DNA of 40,376 nt from GH45 sp046704385 (GTDB taxonomy: Bacteria > Bacteroidota > Bacteroidia > Bacteroidales > SZUA-534). Below the pieces are notes generated by a model, which did no database searches, was not told where the DNA came from, and saw only the letters and a program-made list of their open reading frames with translations. Shown piece by piece: positions 24,680-33,562 of the stretch; positions within the stretch are counted from its first letter, which is position 1; every line of letters starts with the position of its first letter. The stretch is taken from positions 1-40,376 of the forward strand of contig JBJKSB010000106.1 in assembly GCA_046704385.1 (NCBI GenBank), read 5' to 3'. Both the position numbers and the translations under genes were made by a program.

Positions 24680-26350
24680 ATGCGTAACTTATTAAGCCTG
24701 TTAATTATTGCAGCAACAGTAATATCATGTAAACAGCCCGTTGAAAAAGAAATTGTTGAACCGCCCGTACTAAATATTGAAAAAGCCATCGCGAATTTGA
24801 AACCTGGAGACACCCTGTTTTTAGCAGAAGGTGTATATTATGGTACCATAAAACTGCAAAACATAAATGGTTTACCCGAAAAACCAATCGTTATTAAAAG
24901 TTTAAGTGAAGATTCAGCACATTATGCCACTATTGATGGAACTGCGGCTCCAGCCATGAATATTGTTAATAGTGGCGTACGGGCACAAAATTGTTCCTGG
25001 CTTGAGTTCCGGAATATAAAATTTCAAAATTGCTATACTAATGTGCTCGACTTTTTTGATTGCTCTTATATTTCAGTAATTAACTGTAATATTAAAGGCG
25101 GCAAAATGGCTGTTTATGCCAAAGGCGAAAAATGTCACAATTTTTTAATTGACGGATGCCGGTGGGAACAAGATCCCAGAATCTGGACACATGCTGATGG
25201 CTTTACCTGGGCCGAGGTTCACCACGGAAAATACGAGTGCTTTAATGGCAGTATTTTTCAGGGAAAAAACATTGGCGGAAATGTTGTTATCAGAAATAAC
25301 TACATAAAAAATATTTTCAATGCTTTTCGGCTATCGCCAGTGGCAGATCGTAAATTAACACCCGGCACTTCTTGCAATTTCGAAATTTACAATAACTATA
25401 TCGAAAACTCTGCCGATAATGTGTTGGAGCCCGAAGTATATGTGAGCAATCTTTACTTTTATCATAACCAGATGAAAAATGGCCACGCTTTTATTTCAAT
25501 TACTGAAGTTCAGGGCGGTCCCATTTACCTGTTTGGCAACCGGGGATGGAGTACACCGGATTGCAAAGACGGCTGGACAATTTTTAAATTATCATCAAAC
25601 GACGACGACCAGCAAGGTCTTGATTCGAACCTGTACATTTTCAATAACAGCTGGTTTGTTGACTATAATGCCCACGGTCGCGATTCCAGCTGGAAAAACA
25701 ACAACATTAAGCAGTTTAACAATGCTTTTTATACTGAAAATCAAAAAGAATTTGGAATTTTTACCTGGCGTGATAGTTACTATTTCGATTACGATTGTTC
25801 CAATATTCCTTTTCCTGAAATTGTAACAAAAAACAACGGTGAGCAACATGCCATTATTGCCGACCCCCGGTTTGTGGATGGTGCCCACGGCGATTTTACC
25901 CTCCGGGAAAGTTCACCCTGCATCGACCGGGGTGTAAATTACGACAACCTGATCCGTTCGTTTGAAGGAAAAGCCCCCGACATAGGAGCTTTTGATAACG
26001 GAAAACTTATTGACGGCCCGGCATTTAAACACACAAAGTCAAAATTTTATGAAGAGAATTCCAGGATTGTAAAATACAAAACTGAAGGAAAGACGCTTCA
26101 TTGCTGGGTTTCAACGCCACTTGACCTGGAGTCGGTTAATCCTCATGATTTTAAGATAATTATTGACTATAAAAAATATAAAGTTGTTGCTACCCGGTTA
26201 AGTGAAGGCAATTATAAGCTTTCGCTGGATATCAGAACCGAATTTCCCGATGAATTTACTTTGCTGGTTAAAAAATTACCGTTGGGCAACAATAATCTCC
26301 CGCTAACGCTGTGGGGTTCACCTTTAAAAGTAGAATTACAATTGAATTAA
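24680..26350 (+). CDS. Right-handed beta-helix lipoprotein, polysaccharide-lyase-like
   Basis: A 556-residue lipoprotein (lipobox ATVISC, acylated Cys17). Residues about 35-440 form a parallel beta-helix of the chondroitinase B/alginate lyase (PL6-like) type: LKPGDTLFLAEGVYYGTIKL, then GLPEKPIVIKS, many NxxI/NNYIxN rungs, and the closing ESSPCIDRG...PDIGAFD motif common to this group. A small beta-domain (about 470-556) follows. The fold, together with the GH105 gene next door, which needs unsaturated uronides made by a lyase, supports beta-elimination of a uronic-acid polymer. The catalytic residues cannot be fixed by eye and the PL family is not assigned. It is anchored to a membrane, probably on the periplasmic side or cell surface. 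Confidence 0.8.
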   Translation: MRNLLSLLIIAATVISCKQPVEKEIVEPPVLNIEKAIANLKPGDTLFLAEGVYYGTIKLQNINGLPEKPIVIKSLSEDSAHYATIDGTAAPAMNIVNSGVRAQNCSWLEFRNIKFQNCYTNVLDFFDCSYISVINCNIKGGKMAVYAKGEKCHNFLIDGCRWEQDPRIWTHADGFTWAEVHHGKYECFNGSIFQGKNIGGNVVIRNNYIKNIFNAFRLSPVADRKLTPGTSCNFEIYNNYIENSADNVLEPEVYVSNLYFYHNQMKNGHAFISITEVQGGPIYLFGNRGWSTPDCKDGWTIFKLSSNDDDQQGLDSNLYIFNNSWFVDYNAHGRDSSWKNNNIKQFNNAFYTENQKEFGIFTWRDSYYFDYDCSNIPFPEIVTKNNGEQHAIIADPRFVDGAHGDFTLRESSPCIDRGVNYDNLIRSFEGKAPDIGAFDNGKLIDGPAFKHTKSKFYEENSRIVKYKTEGKTLHCWVSTPLDLESVNPHDFKIIIDYKKYKVVATRLSEGNYKLSLDIRTEFPDEFTLLVKKLPLGNNNLPLTLWGSPLKVELQLN

Positions 26351-26368
26351 TTTTGATAAGCAACAGAT

Positions 26369-28093
26369 ATGCACAACTATTTTTTTGCATCGTTTTTAAT
26401 TTTAAGTTGTTTTTCTTCCCTGTTTTCAATGGATAAAGAACAGGTACTCAGTAAAATAACAGCCGTTTCAAACAAAATAATCAATGAAACTTCCTTCGAC
26501 CTGGAAAACACAAAATACAGTACCGGCCAGGGTGTTGAGCGGATCGACTTTACCAGCGTATTTAAAGTTATGCAAAACGGGCACTATTTTGCACATACCA
26601 ACATAAAGGCAAAATCATCACGTGATTACCTTCTGGGTTTTAGCTATAGTGGAAATCTTACCGTATGGATAAACAACCAAAAGGTTTTACAGGATTCTGC
26701 AAAAGAATACTTTATAAAAGAATATACTTACGACTGGTTCCATTTTAATAAGACTTTGTTGTGCCCGTTTAACGAGGGAGAAAATTCTGTCTGGATTGAA
26801 ATAAAAAACACCGACAACCCGGTGTTCTTCATGAGAGCCCTTACCGAAGAAAATACGCTGGACAAAGATCTAAATTTTGAAAATCCTCTTGATATAAACT
26901 CCCCACACCCCTGGTTGCTAAGCGATGATTTTTCTGCTCATGAAATCCCCTTTAAAGACTCAAATTTAGTTTTTAATACAAACGGCGATTTTATTGTATG
27001 GCAGACGCAACCTGATTTTTATATTAAAAAATTAAAAATTCCGGATAATGCCACGTATAAGCGCGATCCTTATTCCGACTGGCATTATGCCAATGGTTGT
27101 ACATTGTTTGGGCTGTTGGCCGCTGATGAAATAGTACCGAATAATACTTATGTGAATTTTGTCGAAAAATATACCCAAACCACGCTTAAATACTACGACT
27201 ATTTTAGCTGGCAGTACCATACCTTAAACTGTTTTAATGGAAGCTACTGCCGTTTGTTTCGGCTGACCATGCTCGATGATAGTGGTGGCCCCGCCCTGCC
27301 CGTTGCTGAAATATATAAAAGAAACCCAAATCCGGAATATCAAAAAATTCTGGATCCGGTTACCGATTATATGTTGCACAAACAACAGCGCCTTAGCGAT
27401 AGTACATTCAGCCGTCCCGAACCGGAAAATAATACCCTTTGGGCAGATGATTTGTTTATGTCGGTCCCCTATTTGCTTCGTGTGGCAGCCTATAATAACC
27501 AGCCTGAAATATATGATGAAGTAGCCCGTCAGATTATCAGTTTTCATAAGTACCTGTATGATAAAAAATCGGGGTTATACTATCATTGCTGGTTTGATGG
27601 CAGAAAGGAACACGCTGTGGCACAATGGGGAAGAGCTAACGGCTGGATTGTATGGTCTCTGGCAGAAGCATTAAAATATATACCAGCTTCCCATAAAAAT
27701 TATAAGAAGTTACTACATATTTATCAAACGGTTATGTGTTCCATTATAAAATACCAGGACGAGAGCGGGCTCTGGCATCAACTGATCGATAAAGACGATT
27801 CCTATTTAGAAACCTCATGTTCGGCCATGTTCACACTTGCTTTGGCACGGGGAATAAATAACGGCTGGCTTTCTTCAAAATATAAAAAATACGCCTTGAA
27901 AGGTTGGCAGGGTGTCAATTCAAAAATTGATACCGATGGAACCGTCCATTCCATATGCCGTGGCACAGGAGTGGGTTACGATCTTGAATTTTATTACAAA
28001 AGGGCCACTTTCGATAATGATCCCCGGGGACTGGGTGCTGTATTAACGGCCGGAGCGGAAATCTATAAATTATTAAATCGCGTGAATAAATAA
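26369..28093 (+). CDS. GH105-family unsaturated uronyl hydrolase
   Basis: A 574-residue exported protein. An N-terminal beta-domain (about 25-190, with a YSGNLTVWINNQKVL jelly-roll segment) precedes an (alpha/alpha)6 barrel (about 200-574) of the GH105 type. Family marks are WADDLFM with the likely catalytic Asp360 (aligned with the acid of YteR), WGRANGWIVWSLAEAL, SYLETSCSAMFTLALARGI, and the closing DPRGLGAVLTAGAEIY. GH105 and the related GH88 enzymes hydrate the double bond of a 4,5-unsaturated uronic acid at the non-reducing end left by a lyase, splitting it from the next sugar. A signal peptide (to about residue 20) suggests a periplasmic enzyme. It lies 18 nt downstream of the lyase-like gene, which supplies the expected substrate. 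Confidence 0.88.
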   Translation: MHNYFFASFLILSCFSSLFSMDKEQVLSKITAVSNKIINETSFDLENTKYSTGQGVERIDFTSVFKVMQNGHYFAHTNIKAKSSRDYLLGFSYSGNLTVWINNQKVLQDSAKEYFIKEYTYDWFHFNKTLLCPFNEGENSVWIEIKNTDNPVFFMRALTEENTLDKDLNFENPLDINSPHPWLLSDDFSAHEIPFKDSNLVFNTNGDFIVWQTQPDFYIKKLKIPDNATYKRDPYSDWHYANGCTLFGLLAADEIVPNNTYVNFVEKYTQTTLKYYDYFSWQYHTLNCFNGSYCRLFRLTMLDDSGGPALPVAEIYKRNPNPEYQKILDPVTDYMLHKQQRLSDSTFSRPEPENNTLWADDLFMSVPYLLRVAAYNNQPEIYDEVARQIISFHKYLYDKKSGLYYHCWFDGRKEHAVAQWGRANGWIVWSLAEALKYIPASHKNYKKLLHIYQTVMCSIIKYQDESGLWHQLIDKDDSYLETSCSAMFTLALARGINNGWLSSKYKKYALKGWQGVNSKIDTDGTVHSICRGTGVGYDLEFYYKRATFDNDPRGLGAVLTAGAEIYKLLNRVNK

Positions 28094-28095
28094 TT

Positions 28096-28215
28096 TTGCT
28101 GAATCTTAGAGATAAAACAGCGGAGAAAACCTTAATTTTTATTATGTTAGTGATTATATTATTTTCCCTGTTTATAGAAGGCCCCAATATTGTGGGCATG
28201 ATAGGCAGTAGTTAA
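28096..28215 (+). CDS. Possible small single-helix membrane peptide
   Basis: A TTG-started frame of 39 codons (or ATG 28144, 23 codons) fits between GH105 and the DUF4861-like gene on the same strand. It encodes a hydrophobic segment LIFIMLVIILFSLFIEG followed by PNIVGMIGSS. The helix is plausible, but the frame is short, has no strong ribosome site and matches nothing I know. Confidence 0.25.
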   Translation: MLNLRDKTAEKTLIFIMLVIILFSLFIEGPNIVGMIGSS

Positions 28216-28234
28216 AAACTTAAATCCTGGTAAA

Positions 28235-29113
28235 ATGAAATCAATTTTAGTTGTATCATTGATCATTGGTCTGTTTGCATGTAATAACACCAAGGTTCAG
28301 CACAATAAGCAAACTGCAGCTAGCTTATTTATGAAAAGCGATAAAAAACAAGTGCCCGAAATAGTTTCAGAACAACCGGAACGATATGATGAGGTAGGAC
28401 ATCATGGCCCGGCAATAGAAAATGAGTTTTACGCTTTACGCTTATATTTTAACAACAGCGGGTCAATCGATGTATATTCAAAATCGCAGCAACGTCTTGA
28501 GTTGTCCGAAACGGAATGGTACCCCGATTCATTAATGCAGATGCAGGGTTATGGCAGCGATCAGTATAAAGTCGGGAAAACCGTTGGTTTGGGAGGAATT
28601 AAACTCTGGGATGGAACCAATGTTTTGGATTTGGTTGCCACAAAAGGCAGAATTGCAAGGGTTACCGACAACGACAGCACTTCATCAATGGAAATGATAG
28701 CAAAAGGCGTAGCCTACAAAAACGATACGGTTGATATTAAAATAAAAGTTACTGTTTGGGGTGGAAACCGGATGGCCCGCGTTGAAGCTTCTGAACTCAA
28801 TAACAAGGACGTTCAGTTTGCAACAGGCATCAACCATCATCCGGGAAACCAGTTTATTAATGAAAACGGTTATGCTATTGTGTGGGGCAAACATCCTGAA
28901 GATGTGGCTATAAATCCGGGTGAAATAGGAAGTGCTATTATTTACGATCCTGCTTTAATGGACACCATTCAAAATCGCGATGATCAATTATTATTGATTT
29001 CGAAACCAATGCATTATTTAAGTACTGAAATTACAACAGTAAGTGAACGCGAATCTGAAATTAACACCTTACCGCTGCTTGAAGATTTTGTAAAACAACA
29101 AGTTAAGAAATAA
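28235..29113 (+). CDS. DUF4861-like lipoprotein
   Basis: A 292-residue lipoprotein (lipobox GLFAC, Cys16). The body resembles DUF4861: an opening VGHHGPAIENEFYALRLYF, then GSIDVYSKSQ, a Tyr/Gly-rich GYGSDQYKVGKTVGLGGIKLW, and a beta-sandwich to the end. DUF4861 proteins often sit beside GH105 and lyase genes in uronic-acid loci (pectin, alginate, ulvan); no reaction is established that I can name. It is followed 27 nt later by the symporter gene, so the run GH105 - this - symporter looks like one transcript. A role on the unsaturated or keto-sugar product is an inference. The family call rests on overall pattern, not on a diagnostic motif. Confidence 0.6.
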   Translation: MKSILVVSLIIGLFACNNTKVQHNKQTAASLFMKSDKKQVPEIVSEQPERYDEVGHHGPAIENEFYALRLYFNNSGSIDVYSKSQQRLELSETEWYPDSLMQMQGYGSDQYKVGKTVGLGGIKLWDGTNVLDLVATKGRIARVTDNDSTSSMEMIAKGVAYKNDTVDIKIKVTVWGGNRMARVEASELNNKDVQFATGINHHPGNQFINENGYAIVWGKHPEDVAINPGEIGSAIIYDPALMDTIQNRDDQLLLISKPMHYLSTEITTVSERESEINTLPLLEDFVKQQVKK

Positions 29114-29140
29114 AGGTATTCGTTTTCAGGCACATTTAAG

Positions 29141-30469
29141 ATGACCACAATTTTAATTATCGGCACCTCAATACTTTTTATTATTCTTGCTTCAGCCCGA
29201 TTTAAAATACATCCGTTTATTTCTTTAATGGTGGCCACCATATTTGTGGGTTTTGCCTGTAAAATCAGCAGCGACGAGATTATTAAAAATATTGGCGAGG
29301 GCTTTGGCAGTACGCTGTCAAATATTGGTTTAATTATCGCCTTCGGAACCATAATTGGTTCATTCTTGGAACATACGGGAGCTACCAGCCTTCTTGCTTC
29401 TGTCATGTTAAAAATTTTGGGACAAAAACGGTCTCCTTTGGCGATGAATATTACCGGGCTTATTGTTTCGATTCCGGTTTTTTGTGATTCTGGTTTTGTA
29501 ATATTATCATCGTTACTGAAAGAACTTCACAAAAAAACCGGGATAACCATGGTAGCGTTAGCCGTTGCGCTATCCACAGGTTTGTATGCTTCACATGTTT
29601 TTGTCCCTCCTACACCGGGCCCCCTGGCTGCCGCTTCAATTCTTGATGCCGATTTAGGCCTGGTAATGTTAATCGGGCTGTTAATAGCAATACCATCCGC
29701 AACTGTGGGTATGCTTTGGGCAAAGTTTGCAGGAAAATCTAACCTAACTGAAAACATAAAATTGGCTCCTGAGCCAGACAAAAAGGAACCGGTATCGCAA
29801 CCAAATTTTTACCTGAGTATTGCACCCATATTCATTCCTGTCATTTTAATTGCCTTGCGATCTATCGCCCGGTATCCGACTTTTCCATTTGGAAATGGTA
29901 CATTCCTAAGTGTAATCAACTTTATCGGGCATCCTTTAATTGCGCTATTCCTGGGGTTAATCCCGGCATTTATGCTGGGGAAAAACAAATCGTCCGATAC
30001 AAAGTTTAAATGGATTACTTCCGCATTAAAAGAGGCCGGTGTTATTATATTAATAACAGGTGCCGGTGGATCATTTGGCCAGGTATTAAAAACAACAAAT
30101 GTGGGCGAAATTATTGGTCAACAATTAGCCGGTGTTCCTTTAGGGATATTTTTACCATTTATTATCGCAGCTATTATTAAAACGGCACAGGGTTCTTCCA
30201 CTGTGGCCATTATAACCACGGCAGCAATTATTGCACCTTTGCAGTCAACCACGGGCATGGATACGCAACTGTCAAAATCGTTGGTTGTTCTTGCCATCGG
30301 TGCTGGTGCCATGACGGTTTCGCATATTAACGACAGCTATTTTTGGGTTGTTTCCCAATTCGCCGGACTGAATGTTAAAACTGCACTGAAAAGTCATACC
30401 ATGGCAACATTTATACAAGGTATTTGCGCCATCATGCTGATTGCTTTAATTCAAAATTTCATAAATTAA
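29141..30469 (+). CDS. GntP-family gluconate/sugar-acid:H+ symporter
   Basis: A 442-residue inner-membrane protein with about 12 hydrophobic segments. Family wording is clear: HPFISLMVATIFVGF, GFGSTLSNIGLIIAFGTIIGSFLE, IPVFCDSGFVILSSLL, HVFVPPTPGPLAAASIL and the late TAQGSSTVAIITTAAI and MTVSHINDSYFWVVSQF. GntP permeases bring gluconate and related sugar acids into the cytoplasm with protons. As the last gene of the locus it fits import of a uronic or aldonic acid monomer released in the periplasm by the GH2 and GH105 enzymes. The exact acid is not readable from sequence. No cytoplasmic catabolic gene (uronate isomerase, KDG kinase) is in the window, so these must be elsewhere. Confidence 0.92.
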   Translation: MTTILIIGTSILFIILASARFKIHPFISLMVATIFVGFACKISSDEIIKNIGEGFGSTLSNIGLIIAFGTIIGSFLEHTGATSLLASVMLKILGQKRSPLAMNITGLIVSIPVFCDSGFVILSSLLKELHKKTGITMVALAVALSTGLYASHVFVPPTPGPLAAASILDADLGLVMLIGLLIAIPSATVGMLWAKFAGKSNLTENIKLAPEPDKKEPVSQPNFYLSIAPIFIPVILIALRSIARYPTFPFGNGTFLSVINFIGHPLIALFLGLIPAFMLGKNKSSDTKFKWITSALKEAGVIILITGAGGSFGQVLKTTNVGEIIGQQLAGVPLGIFLPFIIAAIIKTAQGSSTVAIITTAAIIAPLQSTTGMDTQLSKSLVVLAIGAGAMTVSHINDSYFWVVSQFAGLNVKTALKSHTMATFIQGICAIMLIALIQNFIN

Positions 30470-30551
30470 AATGGAATAACCTCTTAAAAAATAAAATTGC
30501 CTTGCATCCTCTTTTTTCATACATTTAATCGATTATTTTCATTCAACCAAA

Positions 30552-30580
30552 GAATCACTTGTCCCATGTTTGAGTGATTC
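30552..30580. terminator. Inverted repeat after the symporter gene (weak terminator or operator)
   Basis: GAATCACT (30552-30559) and AGTGATTC (30573-30580) are perfect complements with a 13-nt spacer, followed by ATTTATAAAC. It lies 28 nt before the tldD start and 83 nt after the symporter stop, so it could end the upstream transcript or bind a regulator of the tld genes. Confidence 0.4.
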
Positions 30581-30607
30581 ATTTATAAACTTTTAAACCC
30601 AAATCTA

Positions 30608-32155
30608 ATGAAATCTATCTCACGCAGAAAGTTCATTAAGCATTCTGCTTTTATGGGAGGAGCTTTATTAATAGCACCATCTGTCAACAGCAGCTTGTGG
30701 GCAAGAATGAACGATCCTCAGGAGGGCTATTTCAAGGAAGAATTTGGTATTGACGACGAATTATGCAAAAAACTGTTAAACAAAGCCCTGTCGCGGGGCG
30801 GCGATTTTGCCGATGTTTTTGTCGAACATACCGTATCCAACTGGCTCATACTCGAGGATGGAAAAGTTAATCAGTCGTATTCCCAGATTGGACTGGGTGT
30901 TGGAATCCGTACTGTAAAAGGTCAGCAAATTGGATATGGTTTTACGCAGGATCTCACCGAAGCATCCTTGCTTTCAGCCGCAGGAACCGCAGCAACCATA
31001 GCCAATGAAAGTTCTGCTCTATTTAGCGGCTCCTTTTCAAATCCGTTAAATAACAGCTATTATCCTAACCAAATTTCAGCCCTGGCTGCTCCCATTGATA
31101 CAAAATTGCCGCTGATAAAAGGTATCAATGAAAAATGTTTTGCTTTATCCGACCATGTTGCTAAGGTAAATGCCGGGTTACATGACAGTATTCGCCGCAT
31201 TATGGTGGTAACCTCTGACGGTATGAAAGCCGAAGATATTCAACCGCGCAACTTTTTGTTTGCCTCCGTAACAGCCAAAAAAGGAGATAAAACAGAACAA
31301 TCGTGGTATAACTTTGGTGGCCGACATGATTTTAGTTATTATAACCAGGATTTGGTAAACAAACTGGCTAATGAGGCTGTAAACCGGGTTGAAGTAAAAT
31401 TCGAGGCCAAACAACCTCCGGCTGGTGAAATTCCGGTAGTGCTCGGTCCCGGTGTTACCGGAATATTATTGCATGAGGCCATTGGTCACGGAATGGAAGC
31501 CGATTTTAACCGTAAAAAAACCTCAACCTATGCAACTATGATGAATAAAAAAGTTGCTGAACCTTTTATTACCATTATTGATGATGGAACAATTTCAAAT
31601 CAAATGGGATCACTTAATATTGACGATGAGGGAACTCCCGGTAAAAAGACTGTTTTAGTTGAAAATGGTATTCTGAAATCCTATTTGCACGATAAAATTT
31701 CGGCTAAGTATTATGGAGTGGAACCTACCGGTAACGGGCGTCGCCAGAGCTATCAGCATTTTCCGATTCCCCGTATGCGAAATACCTATATGCTGGGAGG
31801 TGAGGCTGCCGCTGAAGATGTGATTAAAGCGGCCGGAAATGGTATTTATGTGGAAGATATAAGTAATGGCCAGGTAAAGATTGGTGAAGGTGATTTTGCT
31901 TTTTACGTATCACAGGGCCGGTTAATCGAAAACGGAAAACTTACTACTCCTATTAAAGACGTAAATATTATGGGAAATGGACCTAAAATGTTGGCTAATA
32001 TTACCATGGTAGCCAACGACTTACTGCTTGATGCCGGAGGAGCCGGACAGTGTGGAAAAGCCGGACAGGGAGTGCCCGTATCATTCGGCCTGCCTACATG
32101 CCTTGTAAAATCGATGACTGTTGGTGGCACTGATCAGAAAGGAGGTAACTCATGA
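30608..32155 (+). CDS. tldD: TldD-like metalloprotease with twin-arginine signal
   Basis: A 515-residue member of the TldD/PmbA family, whose TldD-TldE heterodimers degrade unfolded or modified peptides through a metal centre in TldD. The metal motif HEAIGH gives His289, Glu290 and His294, and a later GQCGKAGQG segment supplies the conserved Cys region. The body starts about residue 45 (FGIDDELCKKLLNKAL...GGDFADVFVE). Unusually, the first 33 residues read SRRKFIKHSAFMGGALLIAP, a twin-arginine export signal with a hydrophobic core, although the studied family members are cytoplasmic. The stop codon overlaps the tldE start by four bases (ATGA), so the two are translationally coupled. The gene is preceded by a 138-nt gap with an inverted repeat and is not obviously tied to the polysaccharide locus. 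Confidence 0.92.
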   Translation: MKSISRRKFIKHSAFMGGALLIAPSVNSSLWARMNDPQEGYFKEEFGIDDELCKKLLNKALSRGGDFADVFVEHTVSNWLILEDGKVNQSYSQIGLGVGIRTVKGQQIGYGFTQDLTEASLLSAAGTAATIANESSALFSGSFSNPLNNSYYPNQISALAAPIDTKLPLIKGINEKCFALSDHVAKVNAGLHDSIRRIMVVTSDGMKAEDIQPRNFLFASVTAKKGDKTEQSWYNFGGRHDFSYYNQDLVNKLANEAVNRVEVKFEAKQPPAGEIPVVLGPGVTGILLHEAIGHGMEADFNRKKTSTYATMMNKKVAEPFITIIDDGTISNQMGSLNIDDEGTPGKKTVLVENGILKSYLHDKISAKYYGVEPTGNGRRQSYQHFPIPRMRNTYMLGGEAAAEDVIKAAGNGIYVEDISNGQVKIGEGDFAFYVSQGRLIENGKLTTPIKDVNIMGNGPKMLANITMVANDLLLDAGGAGQCGKAGQGVPVSFGLPTCLVKSMTVGGTDQKGGNS

Positions 32156-33474
32156 ACCAGAATTTAGTTGATTTATGTAATTGGGTTATCGAAACGGCCA
32201 AAAAACACGGGGCTACTGATTGTAAAGCCCGCATTTCAAAAAGCAGGTTTGTTGAAATAAACTATCGCGAACAAAAACCCGAAACGATAAAAGAAGCAAC
32301 CACTCAAGGTTTGTCTATTGATATATACAAAGGACAAAAGTATGCTTCCCAGTCCACTCCCGATTTAAGGGAAAATACACTTGAGGAGTTTATAAAAAAC
32401 GCTGTCGACAATGCCGGTTTTGTTGAGGATGATGAGTTCCGTAAACTCCCGGACGAAGGATATTACAAACCTGAAATGTACCAGGATTTAAAACTGGTAG
32501 ATAAAGATCATGAAAATTATACGCCCGAAAAACGGCATGAAAATGTAAAACAGGTTGAAAAAGCATGCCTGAAACAAGGAGGTGATAAAGTTGTATCTGT
32601 AGAAGCCGGTTGTAACGATTCGCAATTCGAAGAGGTTGTTGTTAACAGTAAAGGCTTTATAGGAAGTTCTGAAAGTACCGATTATTGGGTAGGTGCACAA
32701 ATGACCGCCCAGGACGAAGGCGACCGCCGGCCACAAGGGTACTATTGGGTAGGTGCACGAAAACCGGATGAATTACCTGATTTTTCAGAGGTGGGCACCA
32801 TGGCTGCAAACAAAACACTTGAATTATTGGGTTCTAAAAAAATTAAAACCGAAAAATTTCCTATTATTATTCAAAACCGGAATGTTGGCAGAATTCTCAA
32901 TGGTTTAATGCAGGCCATGTATGGCCAGAGTATTCAACAGGAAAGTTCATTCCTGATTGGCAAAAAAGGTCAGAAAATTGGTTCGGAATTGCTTAGCCTG
33001 GTAGATGATCCTTTTATTGAAAAAGGTTTTGGCAGCCGTTTGTACGACTGGGACGGACTAATGACTCACAAATTCGAGGCCATCACTAAAGGAGTACTAA
33101 ACGATTATTATATCGATTGGTATTACAGTCAGAAATTAGGAGTTAAACCCACTATGAGTGATACTACAAACCTTACCATTCTCAAAGGAGAAAAATCGCC
33201 AGCCCAACTGATGCAGGAATTAAAACGAGGGATTATTATTAACGGTTTTATTGGCGGAAATTCAAATGCCGCAACCGGTGATTTTTCAGTAGGTATTACC
33301 GGGCATTTATTTGATAATGGGGAATTGGTTCAACCCGTTGCCGAAATGAATATTGCCGATAACCATCTGGAATTCTGGAATAAACTGATTGCAGTTGCCA
33401 ACGATCCCTGGCCGTACAGCAGTTGGAATATGCCCAGCCTGGTTTTCGACAATATTGTGGTTTCAGGAGTATAA
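32152..33474 (+). CDS. TldE/PmbA-like partner protein
   Basis: A 440-residue TldD/PmbA-family protein without the HExxxH motif, thus the non-metal partner (TldE/PmbA). It starts NLVDLCNWVIETAKKHGATDCKARIS and contains the family segments VNSKGFIGSSESTDYWVGAQM, FPIIIQNRNVGRILNGLM and the C-terminal ATGDFSVGITGHLFDNGELVQPVAEMNI. In the pair, this subunit shapes the peptide tunnel next to the TldD active site. It has no signal peptide, although TldD has a Tat signal; if the pair is exported this subunit would have to travel bound to TldD. It overlaps tldD by four bases, and a bidirectional terminator follows. Confidence 0.92.
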   Translation: MNQNLVDLCNWVIETAKKHGATDCKARISKSRFVEINYREQKPETIKEATTQGLSIDIYKGQKYASQSTPDLRENTLEEFIKNAVDNAGFVEDDEFRKLPDEGYYKPEMYQDLKLVDKDHENYTPEKRHENVKQVEKACLKQGGDKVVSVEAGCNDSQFEEVVVNSKGFIGSSESTDYWVGAQMTAQDEGDRRPQGYYWVGARKPDELPDFSEVGTMAANKTLELLGSKKIKTEKFPIIIQNRNVGRILNGLMQAMYGQSIQQESSFLIGKKGQKIGSELLSLVDDPFIEKGFGSRLYDWDGLMTHKFEAITKGVLNDYYIDWYYSQKLGVKPTMSDTTNLTILKGEKSPAQLMQELKRGIIINGFIGGNSNAATGDFSVGITGHLFDNGELVQPVAEMNIADNHLEFWNKLIAVANDPWPYSSWNMPSLVFDNIVVSGV

Positions 33475-33532
33475 TTAGTGTAATACATGTTGCCTCAACC
33501 GTTATACGTACAGGCAAATAGTTAATAATTGT

Positions 33533-33561
33533 AAAAGGGGCTGTATCATAAGCCCCTTTTT
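33533..33561. terminator. Bidirectional terminator between convergent genes
   Basis: AAAAGGGGCT (33533-33542) pairs perfectly with AGCCCCTTTT (33551-33560) around an 8-nt loop. T-runs on both strands let it stop the tldE transcript from the left and the GAF-PAS gene from the right, whose stop codon is at its edge. Confidence 0.88.
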
Positions 33562-33562
33562 A

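Noticed and set aside
26369..28093. GH88 rather than GH105 for the (alpha/alpha)6 hydrolase.
   Set aside because: The WADDLFM and WGRANGW blocks and the DPRGLGAVLTAG ending fit GH105 (YteR-like) better, though both act on unsaturated uronides and a family search would settle it.
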